The notes under the pieces: generated by a model | Databases searched by the model: none | The model's input: the letters and a program-made list of their open reading frames with translations, nothing else | Told to the model about the DNA's origin: nothing | Translations under genes and position numbers: made by a program | Shown here: in pieces, positions 43,570 through 52,616 of the stretch | Numbering within the stretch: the first letter of the stretch is position 1 | Layout: every line of letters begins with the position of its first letter | DNA from: Spirulina subsalsa PCC 9445 | GTDB lineage: Bacteria > Cyanobacteriota > Cyanobacteriia > Cyanobacteriales > Spirulinaceae | Assembly: GCF_000314005.1 (NCBI RefSeq) | Contig: NZ_JH980292.1 | Span: 4,500,121 to 4,564,120 of the forward strand | Direction of reading: 5' to 3' | Length of the DNA: 64,000 nucleotides

Positions 43570-44859
43570 GTGTTACTCAGTTTCAAGACAGCTTTGATAC
43601 CAAATAACAAACAGGAAACGTTGTTTCGTAAAGCATCAGGTGTGGCGCGTCATGCCTACAATTGGGCAAACGCAACTATACAGAATGTTTTAGAGCAACG
43701 TAAAACTGATAAAAATGTCAAAGTTCCTTCAGCAATCGATTTACATAAAAAGTTGGTTGCTGAAGTGAAATCACAACACGATTGGTATTACGAAGTTAAT
43801 AAAAATGTACCTCAGAAAGCTTTGGCTGATTGCCGCGTAGCTTGGGATAGATGTTTCAAAAAGACATCTAAACAACCACGTTTCAAAAAGAAAGGTCAAC
43901 GCGATTCTTTCTACTTAGAATCTGGCACTAAAGCATCACCTAAAATTCAAAACGATGGTAAACGTGTCAAGTTGCCTTCTATTGGTTGGGTACGTTTGGC
44001 TGAACCATTACCCGTTACAGCCGTTCATAATTGTGTGATTTCAAGACAAGCTGACAGATGGTTTATCGCTATCAAATATGAGATTGAAAAACCTCATGTC
44101 GCCATTGATAGACCGTCTGTAGGTGTTGACATTGGCATCAAAGAATTAGCTGTCTGTTCTAATGGTAAAGCGTTTTCTAACCCTAAAGCTTACCGACGTT
44201 TAAGTAAGCGTTTAAAGCGTTCACAACGTCGTTTTAGCAAGCGTGTCAAAGGTTCTAAGAATAGAGCTAAAGCCATAAAGAAACTGAGTAAATTACAGGC
44301 TCGTATCAGCAATATCCGGAAAGATGCTATTCACAAATTGACTAACTATCTTGCTAAAAACCACAGCGAAATAAAGATAGAAGATTTATCAATTAAAGCA
44401 TTTTTGAAGAATCATAAATTAGCGGGCGCGATTGCGGATTGTGGTATGTACGAGTTCCGTAGACAGTTAGAATACAAAACTGAAAAGTTTGATAGCAAAC
44501 TAATTCTTGTAGATAGGATGTTTCCTAGCTCTCAGATTTGCTCTAACTGTGGAAATCATCGTCACAAAATGCCCCTAAAAAACCGCGTCTACATTTGTCC
44601 TGAATGTGGTCACACTGAAGACAGAGACTTGAACGCGGCAAAGAATATTGAACGATGGTTTGAACGGATATTTATTCCGAGTCGTTCAGACTTGGCGGTG
44701 AGTTCCACCGTGTCAGCCTGTGGAGTAGACAAACCTCTCAGAAGTCATTCTGAGACTACGATGAATCAGGAAATAAACACCAAAGATGATACTTGGTTTT
44801 GGAGTGCTGAAGAAACAGATGCTCTCTGGTTTTGGTCAGCTTCTTCTATTATTGTATAG
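43570..44859 (+). CDS. tnpB: TnpB of an IS607-type element
   Basis: 429 residues from GTG 43570, with ggagg eight bases upstream. RuvC residues are intact: Asp187 in GVDIGIKELAV, Glu271 in IKIEDLSIKA and Asp353 in DRDLNAAKNI; the zinc ribbon is CSNCGNH and YICPECGH. It differs from the other TnpB in this window throughout and is a different family. A tail of about 65 residues follows the core, with WFWSAEETDALWFWSASS, a duplicated WFWSA motif that is not part of the usual domain. As an RNA-guided nuclease it may still act without its TnpA. The right-end RNA is expected downstream of about 44700. Confidence 0.88.
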   Translation: MLLSFKTALIPNNKQETLFRKASGVARHAYNWANATIQNVLEQRKTDKNVKVPSAIDLHKKLVAEVKSQHDWYYEVNKNVPQKALADCRVAWDRCFKKTSKQPRFKKKGQRDSFYLESGTKASPKIQNDGKRVKLPSIGWVRLAEPLPVTAVHNCVISRQADRWFIAIKYEIEKPHVAIDRPSVGVDIGIKELAVCSNGKAFSNPKAYRRLSKRLKRSQRRFSKRVKGSKNRAKAIKKLSKLQARISNIRKDAIHKLTNYLAKNHSEIKIEDLSIKAFLKNHKLAGAIADCGMYEFRRQLEYKTEKFDSKLILVDRMFPSSQICSNCGNHRHKMPLKNRVYICPECGHTEDRDLNAAKNIERWFERIFIPSRSDLAVSSTVSACGVDKPLRSHSETTMNQEINTKDDTWFWSAEETDALWFWSASSIIV

Positions 44860-44887
44860 CTTTGGGTAGGTTTTATAGAACGGAGAT

Positions 44888-47629
44888 TCATTCCTCCATC
44901 AACCCCGCCATTTCCTGTACTGGGAAGCGTTCCATTAACTGAATCGCTCGTCGGGCGTTCTTTTGTAAGCCCTCAGACACCCCCGGCACATGGGGAATCT
45001 GGGAGAGAAAATCCACCGTGCGACGCAACATCCGCACCAAATCCCCTTGATCAAAATTGGTGTTATCACACAGTTCATCCCAATCAATGCCCAGCGCCCA
45101 GCGTTCCACCACACTACTGAGCAAAGCCGTTTCCTGTTCCAACCATACCGGAAGCACCACATTATAACGGTGTTGGCATTTAATTAAGTGCTTGCGCAGG
45201 GGCATTAACTGATCCATGACCTGCAAATAGGGCGCGTTGGGGAGATAATTACACCAACTATCGGGACGGGGGGGTTCTGAGATTAATACATAGGCCAAGG
45301 CCGCCAAATGGTGGGGGTCTAAATCGTCCAAATAACCAGACACCAACACCAACCCTAACCATAGTTCGTTATCCCCTCGAATGGCTGCCGCCGCTTGTCC
45401 GAGGGGAGTTGGTTTGTACTGCTCTAAAGCGTCAAACTCTCGCAAGACTTTCACTAAATTGGTAAACTCTCGCCAGTGGGTGGTTTGGTGCTGTTTAAAG
45501 GCTTCTTGGCGCGATCGCAAAGCCGCCCGTAAATCTAAACGGTGTTGATGGCGCTTGATTAACTTACTGGGTTTCCCCCATTGATTCAGAGGATGATTTT
45601 TCAGTTGTTCCTGCACCGCTTCCAGACGGGCTGCTTGTTCTAGCACCTCCGGCGCTTCGGGCACCTCTGGGCTGTGGTCTGGCAGGAGTTCCCCCACAGC
45701 CGCGCTCACCTCGTCCCCCTTGCGGTGTTGACCCCGTTTGATGGGCAATTCTGGGGGCGGAGTCAGGGGATCTAACGCCGAGAGAGAGAGACAGCGACCA
45801 TCCACCTGAATCAAATCATGGTACGACAGCACATACCAACGATTATCCCGACCCAAACAAATCAGATAGGGCGCTTGACCTCGCCCCGGAGCTTGAGCGT
45901 AGAGGACAGCCGGGAGTGGAGAATCGGTCGATTTGCCCTTAATATAAACAATGCTCCCCGTGCCGAGATGATCCAGTTGACGCGCCATCTCCTTACTGCG
46001 GATTTCTTCGGCTTGGTGTTGTAGGGTTTTGAGTAAGCGCCGTTCTTCCCGCAGTCGTTCGCTCAATTTGCCGTATTCTTGCAGGAGTTGGTCTGTCACC
46101 GGAGCCAGTTCTATATCCAGTTTCGCCAATTCTGTGGTCAGTTCTGCGATCGCCTGTTGTTCGGGTAACAAGCGCAAAGTGGCTGTATATTGGGCAAAAC
46201 TCCGCTCTAGCAAATCCTTCGCCTCATCCACCGAATGGGTTTGTAGGAGGTTTAACACCATGCCGTAAGTGGGGGTAAAGCGACTTACCAAGGGATCCGG
46301 CGTTTTCAAGGCTAAATTAGCCGCATCTTTGCTCCCCTCAAAAGGAGTCTGGACAGTCACCACATGACCCATTTCATCCATGCCCCGACGACCCGCCCGG
46401 CCGGCCATTTGCAGGAATTCTGAAGCGGTTAGGAGACGGTGGCCGTGATCGGTGCGTTTCGAGATGGTCGAAATCACCGTAGTCCGTGCAGGCATATTAA
46501 TCCCGGCCGCGAGGGTTTCTGTGGCAAACACCACCTTAACCAACCCCTCTTGAAACAATTCCTCAATCAAGGCTTTCCAAGCCGGTAGAATGCCCGCATG
46601 GTGGGACGCAATACCTTTATACAGTGCCTCTAGTACCCCTTGTCGTCCCACCGCACTCTGTACCGAAGGATTGAGACTTAAAAAGGCTTCAATCCGTTCG
46701 TTGAGGAGGGTGGCCTCCTCTGGGGTAATGAGAATCAGGGGGCTGTCTTCCTCCTCAGATTGGCGTTTGACTCGGGGGAGGGTGAGGTCATAAACCCTCT
46801 GCATCGCTTGATCACAACCCCGACGACTAAAAATAAAGTAAATAGCGGGTAACATGTCCTGGGCATGGAGTTGCCGCACCACATCCACCACCGTAGGGCA
46901 ATCTTCCCGTCTGACTCGTTGTTTCGGATTCCGTCGTCCTTTGCCTTTTAGCCGACTGTTGATCTGGGTTTTGGACTCATTTAAGAGGGGACAGAGGGCT
47001 TGTTGATTGCTGAAATAAAATTCTAAGGGGACGGGGCGGAAATTAGACTCAATTAACTCGGTTTTACCATGGACTTGAGAAATCCATTCCGCCAGTTGAT
47101 CTGCATTGGCAATGGTGGCTGAGAGGGCGACTAATTGAATTTCGGGGGGAGCATAAATAATCGACTCTTCCCAGACGGTGCCCCGTTGGCTATCGTTCAT
47201 GTAGTGACATTCATCTAACACAACGGTTTCCACCCCTTCTAGGGAGGTTCCCACCTGACCGATAGGAGTTCCGTAGAGCATATTGCGGAAAATTTCCGTG
47301 GTCATGACCAAAACCGGGGCATTGCGGTTAAAGGAAGCATCTCCGGTTAACAATCCTACGGACTGTTCCCCAAATTGATCCCGAAAGTCCCGAAATTTCT
47401 GATTTGATAAGGCTTTGAGGGGGGTGGTATAAAAGACCCGTTTCCCTCGGTGTAAGGCCCGATGGATGGCATATTCTCCGACTAAGGTTTTCCCGGAACC
47501 GGTTGGTACACTGACCACAACGGATTTATTGGCATCCAAGGCGGCGATCGCCTTTTTTTGAAAGGAGTCCAGTTGGAAGGGGAATAGAGTCGTGGGATCG
47601 AGATGATTAGAACTCAAGGAAATGCTCAC
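44888..47629 (-). CDS. Ski2/Mtr4-like DExH RNA helicase with DSHCT domain
   Basis: 913 residues. Superfamily 2 motifs are in order: FQLDSFQKKAIAAL (upstream aromatic/Q), Walker A SVPTGSGKTLVGEYA, VLDECHYMND (DECH), SATIANADQLAEW, then helicase C with the IASHHAGILPAWK and AGRAGRRGMDEMGHV motifs. The C-terminal part (about 730-913) is a DSHCT-type region ending in a charged helix. Eukaryotic relatives thread RNA into the exosome; cyanobacterial members are thought to act in RNA turnover or ribosome work. Start GTG at 47627-47629. An IS607-type unit abuts its 3' end and runs convergent. Confidence 0.9.
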   Translation of the reverse strand: MSISLSSNHLDPTTLFPFQLDSFQKKAIAALDANKSVVVSVPTGSGKTLVGEYAIHRALHRGKRVFYTTPLKALSNQKFRDFRDQFGEQSVGLLTGDASFNRNAPVLVMTTEIFRNMLYGTPIGQVGTSLEGVETVVLDECHYMNDSQRGTVWEESIIYAPPEIQLVALSATIANADQLAEWISQVHGKTELIESNFRPVPLEFYFSNQQALCPLLNESKTQINSRLKGKGRRNPKQRVRREDCPTVVDVVRQLHAQDMLPAIYFIFSRRGCDQAMQRVYDLTLPRVKRQSEEEDSPLILITPEEATLLNERIEAFLSLNPSVQSAVGRQGVLEALYKGIASHHAGILPAWKALIEELFQEGLVKVVFATETLAAGINMPARTTVISTISKRTDHGHRLLTASEFLQMAGRAGRRGMDEMGHVVTVQTPFEGSKDAANLALKTPDPLVSRFTPTYGMVLNLLQTHSVDEAKDLLERSFAQYTATLRLLPEQQAIAELTTELAKLDIELAPVTDQLLQEYGKLSERLREERRLLKTLQHQAEEIRSKEMARQLDHLGTGSIVYIKGKSTDSPLPAVLYAQAPGRGQAPYLICLGRDNRWYVLSYHDLIQVDGRCLSLSALDPLTPPPELPIKRGQHRKGDEVSAAVGELLPDHSPEVPEAPEVLEQAARLEAVQEQLKNHPLNQWGKPSKLIKRHQHRLDLRAALRSRQEAFKQHQTTHWREFTNLVKVLREFDALEQYKPTPLGQAAAAIRGDNELWLGLVLVSGYLDDLDPHHLAALAYVLISEPPRPDSWCNYLPNAPYLQVMDQLMPLRKHLIKCQHRYNVVLPVWLEQETALLSSVVERWALGIDWDELCDNTNFDQGDLVRMLRRTVDFLSQIPHVPGVSEGLQKNARRAIQLMERFPVQEMAGLMEE

Positions 47630-47697
47630 GGAAAGTTGCTCAACAACTTTCTATTCTGACATTCTCTCAACGCTGACCACAAGGGGGACAGTGCGGG

Positions 47698-47870
47698 AGT
47701 TCTATGGGTGGGGTTTGGGGAAGGGGGAATGGGGAGCAGGGGAGCAGGGGAATAGTGAATAGCTAAAACTCTTTTATTTTAGGGAACAGGGAACAGGGAA
47801 CAGGGGGGGAGAGGGGGGAGAGTTCCCGGACTCCCGATTCCCAATTCCCAACTCCCGATTCCCCTAATTT
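47698..47870. repeat. STRR-type repeat cluster before the AlbA_2 gene
   Basis: Repeated gggagcaggggagcagggga, ggaacagggaacaggg and cccgattcccaattcccaac blocks fill the space between the helicase and the AlbA_2-type gene. This is the interior sequence type of the 6439 family, with ends not recognisable. Confidence 0.6.
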
Positions 47871-47910
47871 GCTAGAATTTAGCTCGGGTTCAGTCAATGG
47901 GACAGAAATA

Positions 47911-49101
47911 ATGGATGCTCACGAGTTAGAAAAATGGCTCAATGATTTAGAATCGGATCGTGTTGAGCGGAAAGCATCTATTGCTGATGGAAAAAAAATC
48001 AGACAAGCTATTTGCGCCTTTGCCAATGATTTGCCTAACTCTAATCAACCGGGCATCCTTTTTATTGGAGTCAATGATGATGGAACTTGTGCAAACTTAC
48101 CGATTACAGATGACCTACTTTTAAGCCTTTCTAGTATTCGGAATGAAGGTAAAATTCTACCCTTTCCGGTTTTACAGGTCAAAAAATATCACCTCAAGGG
48201 TTGTGACCTTGCCGTTATTATTGTAGAACCCTCCGATGCTCCTCCTGTAAGGTTTGAGGGACGGACTTGGATTCGAGTCGGTCCCAGACGAGCTATTGCA
48301 ACACAGGAAGAAGAACGCCGCCTCACAGAAAAACGTCGCTTTCGTGATTTACCTTTTGACTTACAGCCCTTAGTCTCTGCCTCTCTTGAGGACTTAAACC
48401 TAGAAACTTTTACCCAAGATTATTTACAAGTAGCGATCGCTTTGGATATTTTAGAAGAAAATCAGCGTTCTATCACACAACAATTAGTCTCTTTAAGGTT
48501 TGCTACGCCAGAACCTAGTTTATCTCCAACTCGCTTAGGAGTGATGGTTGTTGGCAAAGATCCGAGGCAATTTATTCCGAGTTTTTACCTACAATTTATT
48601 CGTTTTGATGGTATGGATTTAACCGATCCTATTCAAGACCAACAGGAAATAACAGGTTCTTTGATGAGTTTACTAAGGAATATAGATCAAACCTTAAAAG
48701 TCAATATTTCCATTGCTTCTGACCCGATCACAGAACCTGTGGAAATTAAAAAACCAGATTATCCTATTGCCGCATTAAGACAATTGGTTAGCAACGCTAT
48801 TCTACACCGTTCCTATGAAGCAACCAATGCTCCAATTAAAGTGTATTGGTTTAAAGATAGAATTGAGATATCTAATCCCGGGGGATTATTTGGTCAAGTC
48901 AATCGAGAAAACTTAGGTCAAGGGGTGACAGATTATCGCAATCCTCATTTAGCAGAAGCAATGAAAAATTTAGGCTATGTGCAACGGTTTGGCATTGGCA
49001 TTCCAACGGCTCGTCAAGAATTAGCGAAAAATGGCAATCCCCCTCCAGAATTTATTTTAGACGATGCCCATACTTTAGTTATTGTGAGGTCTTCATTATG
49101 A
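47911..49101 (+). CDS. AlbA_2 (Schlafen-type) DNA/RNA-binding protein with HATPase_c_4 domain
   Basis: 396 residues from ATG 47911. N-terminal AlbA_2 domain (about 10-115): VERKASIADGKKIRQAICAF, then GILFIGVNDDG and LAVIIVEPSDAPPVRFEGRT. In Schlafen-type proteins this fold binds nucleic acid. A linker is followed by a HATPase_c_4-like domain (about 260-390) with ALRQLVSNAILHRSYEATNA, DRIEISNPGGLFG and FGIGIPTARQEL. Many such proteins are called transcriptional regulators; some are in defence islands. It overlaps the next gene by four bases (atga), so the two are translated together. No metal or toxin motif is evident. Repeats lie upstream. Role unknown; see findings. Confidence 0.8.
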   Translation: MDAHELEKWLNDLESDRVERKASIADGKKIRQAICAFANDLPNSNQPGILFIGVNDDGTCANLPITDDLLLSLSSIRNEGKILPFPVLQVKKYHLKGCDLAVIIVEPSDAPPVRFEGRTWIRVGPRRAIATQEEERRLTEKRRFRDLPFDLQPLVSASLEDLNLETFTQDYLQVAIALDILEENQRSITQQLVSLRFATPEPSLSPTRLGVMVVGKDPRQFIPSFYLQFIRFDGMDLTDPIQDQQEITGSLMSLLRNIDQTLKVNISIASDPITEPVEIKKPDYPIAALRQLVSNAILHRSYEATNAPIKVYWFKDRIEISNPGGLFGQVNRENLGQGVTDYRNPHLAEAMKNLGYVQRFGIGIPTARQELAKNGNPPPEFILDDAHTLVIVRSSL

Positions 49102-50096
49102 ACCCACCTATTATTGCTTTTTTCAATAATAAAGGGGGAGTGGGTAAAACTTCCTTGGTCTATCATCTAGCTTGGATGTATAGAGACTTAGGCCGCAAAG
49201 TTATCGCCGCAGATTTAGATCCTCAAGCGAATTTAACGGCCGCTTTTTTAGAGGAAGATCGCCTAGAACAAATTTGGGAAAATTCCCAAATGCCTAATAG
49301 TATTTTTCGCTGCATTCAACCTTTATTAAGAGGCATTGGGGATATTGCCCAGCCAGAATTAGAAACAATTGACCTAGACTTACATCTGTTAGTTGGAGAT
49401 TTAACCCTATCGGGGTTTGAAGATGAATTATCGTCGCAATGGCCCGATTGTTTGGATGGGAAAGAAAGGGCTTTTCGTGTAATTTCTGCTTTCTGGAGAT
49501 TGCTAAATCAATCAGCGATTCAACATCAGGCGGATCTCGTTTTAATGGATTTAGGCCCTAACTTGGGTGCAATTAATCGCGCTGCTTTGATTGCGGCGGA
49601 TTATATTGTAATTCCCCTTGCTCCAGATTTATTTTCCCTCCAAGGTCTGAAAAATTTGGGGCCAACGGTGAAACGTTGGCGGGGAGAATGGAAAGATCGT
49701 TTCGGGCGGAATTCTGTCCCAGACCTTCGGCTACCACCGGGTAAAATGCAGCCTATTGGGTATGTGATTCTACAACACGCTATCCGTTTTGACCGTCCGG
49801 TGAGGGCTTTTGAACGCTGGATGGGGCGGATTCCAGAAACGTATCAAAGCAAGGTGATTCAAGGGCAAGGAGAGGCGGCTGTTAGTCCGGGGAAGGATGA
49901 TCATTGTCTGGCATTGCTGAAACATTATCAAAGTTTAATGCCACTGGCGCAAGAAGCGCGAAAACCCATGTTTCATCTGAAACCAGCTGATGGTGCAATC
50001 GGCGCTCACAGTCGGGCAGTAACTGGGGTGTATTGGGATTTTAAGGCGTTGGCGGATAAAATTGGCGATCGCACAGAACTCCCCCCCATTACCTGA
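49098..50096 (+). CDS. ParA/MinD-family P-loop ATPase, partner of the AlbA_2 protein
   Basis: 332 residues with a deviant Walker A (FFNNKGGVGKTSLVYHLAW, signature Lys at residue 12), the A' motif AADLDPQANLTAAF, and Walker B LVLMDLGPNLGAINRAA. This marks a SIMIBI-class ParA ATPase that dimerises on ATP. A family-specific insert LPPGKMQPIGYVILQHAIRF and the ERWMGRIPETY motif follow. No parB or parS-like gene is adjacent, so classical partitioning is not supported. The start codon overlaps the AlbA_2 stop. It is the last gene before a TnpB-type right-end relic and a 460-base noncoding stretch. Confidence 0.85.
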   Translation: MNPPIIAFFNNKGGVGKTSLVYHLAWMYRDLGRKVIAADLDPQANLTAAFLEEDRLEQIWENSQMPNSIFRCIQPLLRGIGDIAQPELETIDLDLHLLVGDLTLSGFEDELSSQWPDCLDGKERAFRVISAFWRLLNQSAIQHQADLVLMDLGPNLGAINRAALIAADYIVIPLAPDLFSLQGLKNLGPTVKRWRGEWKDRFGRNSVPDLRLPPGKMQPIGYVILQHAIRFDRPVRAFERWMGRIPETYQSKVIQGQGEAAVSPGKDDHCLALLKHYQSLMPLAQEARKPMFHLKPADGAIGAHSRAVTGVYWDFKALADKIGDRTELPPIT

Positions 50097-50133
50097 GAAT
50101 CCAGCCCGTTACAATCTCAGAAACCCCACAAGA

Positions 50134-50190
50134 TTTTGACGCTCCCATCGCTAAAAGCGAGGGATTCTCAGTTCATCGACACGCCTTACA
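50134..50190 (-). repeat. IS200/IS605-type right-end relic (second family)
   Basis: ttttgacgctcccatcgcta, then aaagcgagggattctcagtt, with ggcgtgtcgatgaactgaga read from the other strand, is the same end as at 258 and 23945. It lies 38 bases after the ParA-like stop and is antisense to it. Confidence 0.6.
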
Positions 50191-50660
50191 ATTGCCTATC
50201 TCTTGCGAGCATTACCTAAACCGTCTAACCGTTCGGCCCAACCAATTAGCAAGCCTAGTTTAGACAATCCCAGAGGGCTTTATCTCCCTGAGCGTACTAG
50301 GATAATTACCTAGAGTTAATGTGCGCCCCACATTACTGAAAACAATCTAATTCTTGAGTTTTCTGGATTTGGGCTTACGTTAGTTTCCCTAGCTATGTTT
50401 TTCGTGGTTTTCGCTACCCACTATTTGTCTCCTTGTGCGACACTTTCGAGTTCAAGCTCCACCCCTATTTCAGGCTTACTGCAACACTCTGGGAATTCAA
50501 ACCAATTCAATCCTATGGGTTTTTAGTTTTATGGTCAAACATTGGTCGGCTTTTCATCTCATCGGTAAAACCGAGAGCCTTTGCTGCGCAACGTTTCACG
50601 AACAAGCCGACATTTTAGGTAACGGGATCATCGCCCTACCCCCAAAAATGGGTCGCGGGA
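50191..50660. other. Noncoding stretch after the AlbA_2-ParA pair
   Basis: About 470 bases without a credible gene: short open frames are found on both strands but carry no recognisable domain. The region is AT-rich to 50470, with fragments like tgctgcgcaacgtttcacga near 50583, typical of repeat debris. It may be the remains of a mobile element whose right end is at 50134. Confidence 0.4.
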
Positions 50661-51551
50661 TTAGGCAAAACGCCGACGCAATAAGGGCTGAATGAGCGCC
50701 AAAACTACCCCATCAAAGATGACTAACACCGCTAACACAAGGGCGAAATTCATCTCTCCCCAAGGCGCTGTCATGACGACACTATTTAACCCCCAATCAC
50801 TGTTGAAATACAGATAACGAATGGGTTCAATGGCATAGGTTAAGGGGTTAAAACAAGCAATCCATTTTAACCAGTTGGCCATGAAAGAAAGGGGGGCTAA
50901 AGCCGTGCTGGCAAAGAGTAGGGGTAAGTTGGTGACAAAAATCACGGCAATCAGTTCAATATGTCCGGGGAGGGCAAAGGCCAGACCTAGACTGAGGGCT
51001 GTGACACCTAGGACGATTAAAAAGACAATGGCGGCGATCGCACCTAACCCCCCAATTCCCGGCAAACCTGCACCCAGTAAGGCACTCGCCCCGACAATTA
51101 CCCCGGTTTGGATAAAGGCCAAGGCGATAATGTACAAGGTGGAAGCGGCCACAATGGAATAACGAGTGGTTAGGGGAGCCACTAATAGACGATTGAGAAA
51201 GCCAAATTCTCGGTCAAACATTACCGGAAGTCCGGCATTTAATGCCCCAGAAAAGGCGGTGAAGACAATCACACCGGGAGCAAGAAACTGCCCATAATTT
51301 ACCTCAAATCCGAAGAGTCCTTGAGGGGCTTTATAAAACAACGCCCCAAATAAAATTAACCACATTAAGGGCTGAATTACCCCCGCTATTAAGGTGGAAG
51401 GACGACGCTGGAGTTGAATAAATAACCGTTGTGTTAAAGCAAGGGTTTCTTGTATAAAATTAGCCAGTTCATTTTCCCCTGTGGTCATTTCGGCTAAGGC
51501 GGGATTGGGGGCTAAACTGGTGTTACCAGTGGGTAAAATGGATTGACTCAT
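50661..51551 (-). CDS. ABC-2 type exporter permease
   Basis: 296 residues with six hydrophobic segments. It begins after a polar N-terminal part of about 45 residues; then LFIQLQRRPSTLIAGVIQPL, a PLMWLILFG helix, and the typical ABC-2 motif FDREFGFLNRLLVAPLTTRYSI in the first cytoplasmic loop. PLTYAIEPIRYLYFNS is the conserved end motif. Paired with the ATPase gene 42 bases upstream on the same strand. The pair resembles DrrA/DrrB and other polysaccharide or drug exporters; substrate unknown. Confidence 0.88.
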   Translation of the reverse strand: MSQSILPTGNTSLAPNPALAEMTTGENELANFIQETLALTQRLFIQLQRRPSTLIAGVIQPLMWLILFGALFYKAPQGLFGFEVNYGQFLAPGVIVFTAFSGALNAGLPVMFDREFGFLNRLLVAPLTTRYSIVAASTLYIIALAFIQTGVIVGASALLGAGLPGIGGLGAIAAIVFLIVLGVTALSLGLAFALPGHIELIAVIFVTNLPLLFASTALAPLSFMANWLKWIACFNPLTYAIEPIRYLYFNSDWGLNSVVMTAPWGEMNFALVLAVLVIFDGVVLALIQPLLRRRFA

Positions 51552-51593
51552 GGTAAAAATTCCTCAAAAATAATGGTTCAAAACTGAGTTTTT

Positions 51594-52616
51594 TTAGCTT
51601 TTCATCGCTTGTTTTTGCTCTTTTTTCAAGTCTCTTGTCCCCGCGGCCGCTAACTCCGCATCCATTAAGGTGCGTCCTGTAGCGGCTAAATAAACATCAT
51701 CTAAACTGGGGCGAGATTGGGCTAAACTAAAGGTGGGTAAGCCAATGGATTGTAGGTTCTGCTCAATTTGGGTTAAGGGGTTACAATCCCGTTGGACGAC
51801 TAAATTTAAGGAGTTGCCTTGGGCTTCATTAATAATCACCTCTTCGACAAAGGGTAAGGTCTGTAATTGTTGTTTCGCTTGTTGGGCTTCTTGGGGTGGG
51901 GTAAACTCCCGAATGCGTAGGGTAACGCGATCGCCTCCCACTTGATCTTTTAACTGAGACGGACTGCCCTCTGCTAAGACTAAACCCCGATCAATAATGG
52001 CTAAACGATCGGCTAAAGCGTCTATTTCTTCGAGATAATGACTGGTAATTAAAACCGTCGTCCCCGCTTCCCGTAACTGACGCAGAAAGTCCCACATCAC
52101 AAAACGACTTTCAATATCTAACCCGACGGTGGGTTCATCTAAGACTAAAAGTTGCGGTTGATGTAATAATCCCGAAGCGAGATCCAACCGTCTGCGCAAT
52201 CCCCCAGAATAGGTTCCGGTTTTTTGCTCGGCATAGTCTTGTAAGCCCAACAAATTGAGTAATTGTTCAATCCGTTGTTTGGCTAAAGCATTGGGTAAAT
52301 GGTACAGCGCGCCTTGCAACTTTAACAATTCTCGCCCAGTTAACATTTTGTCTAAGGCGACCTCTTGGGCGACATAGCCAAAGTATTTCCGGGCTTCCTT
52401 GGGGCGATCGCGCACGGAAACCCCACAAACTTCAATCTTCCCCTCGTCGGGCTTGGCAAGGGTGCATAAACAGCGAATGGTGGTGCTTTTGCCCGCCCCA
52501 TTCGGCCCCAACAGCCCAAAAATTTCCCCCTTTTCCACCCGAAAAGAGATATCTTTCACGGCCTCTGTAGTTCCGTATTTTTTCCTTAAATGTTCTATAA
52601 CAACGGCAGCAGCCAT
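51594..52616 (-). CDS. ABC exporter ATPase (DrrA-like)
   Basis: 340 residues from ATG 52616 (MAAAVVIEHLRKKYGTTEAV). Walker A GPNGAGKSTTIRCL, signature YSGGLRRRLDLASGLLHQP, Walker B LLVLDEPTVGLDIES and the H-loop TVLITSHYLEEID are intact. A C-terminal domain of about 100 residues follows the ATPase core, as in DrrA. It energises the ABC-2 permease encoded directly downstream. The frame continues upstream of ATG 52616 without a start site. Confidence 0.92.
   Translation of the reverse strand: MAAAVVIEHLRKKYGTTEAVKDISFRVEKGEIFGLLGPNGAGKSTTIRCLCTLAKPDEGKIEVCGVSVRDRPKEARKYFGYVAQEVALDKMLTGRELLKLQGALYHLPNALAKQRIEQLLNLLGLQDYAEQKTGTYSGGLRRRLDLASGLLHQPQLLVLDEPTVGLDIESRFVMWDFLRQLREAGTTVLITSHYLEEIDALADRLAIIDRGLVLAEGSPSQLKDQVGGDRVTLRIREFTPPQEAQQAKQQLQTLPFVEEVIINEAQGNSLNLVVQRDCNPLTQIEQNLQSIGLPTFSLAQSRPSLDDVYLAATGRTLMDAELAAAGTRDLKKEQKQAMKS

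Larger units (their letters stand above)
43385..44887 (+). mobile_element. IS607-type element, tnpA reduced to a stub
   Basis: The order is a serine-recombinase start (43438) then tnpB (43570-44859), as in IS607. The left limit is approximate, near 43385, and the right limit lies between the tnpB stop and the helicase stop codon at 44888. Codon use in tnpB (many cgt, aaa, gtt, att) is unlike the surrounding genes, suggesting transfer. Confidence 0.65.

Noticed and set aside
49098-50096. ParA-like gene as part of a plasmid partition locus
   Set aside because: No parB or centromere-like iterons are near, and surrounding genes are chromosomal; kept as a partner of the AlbA_2 protein instead.
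50433-50695. Overlapping short plus-strand frames after the ParA-like gene
   Set aside because: Two frames overlap each other and run into the minus-strand permease gene; no recognisable domain.
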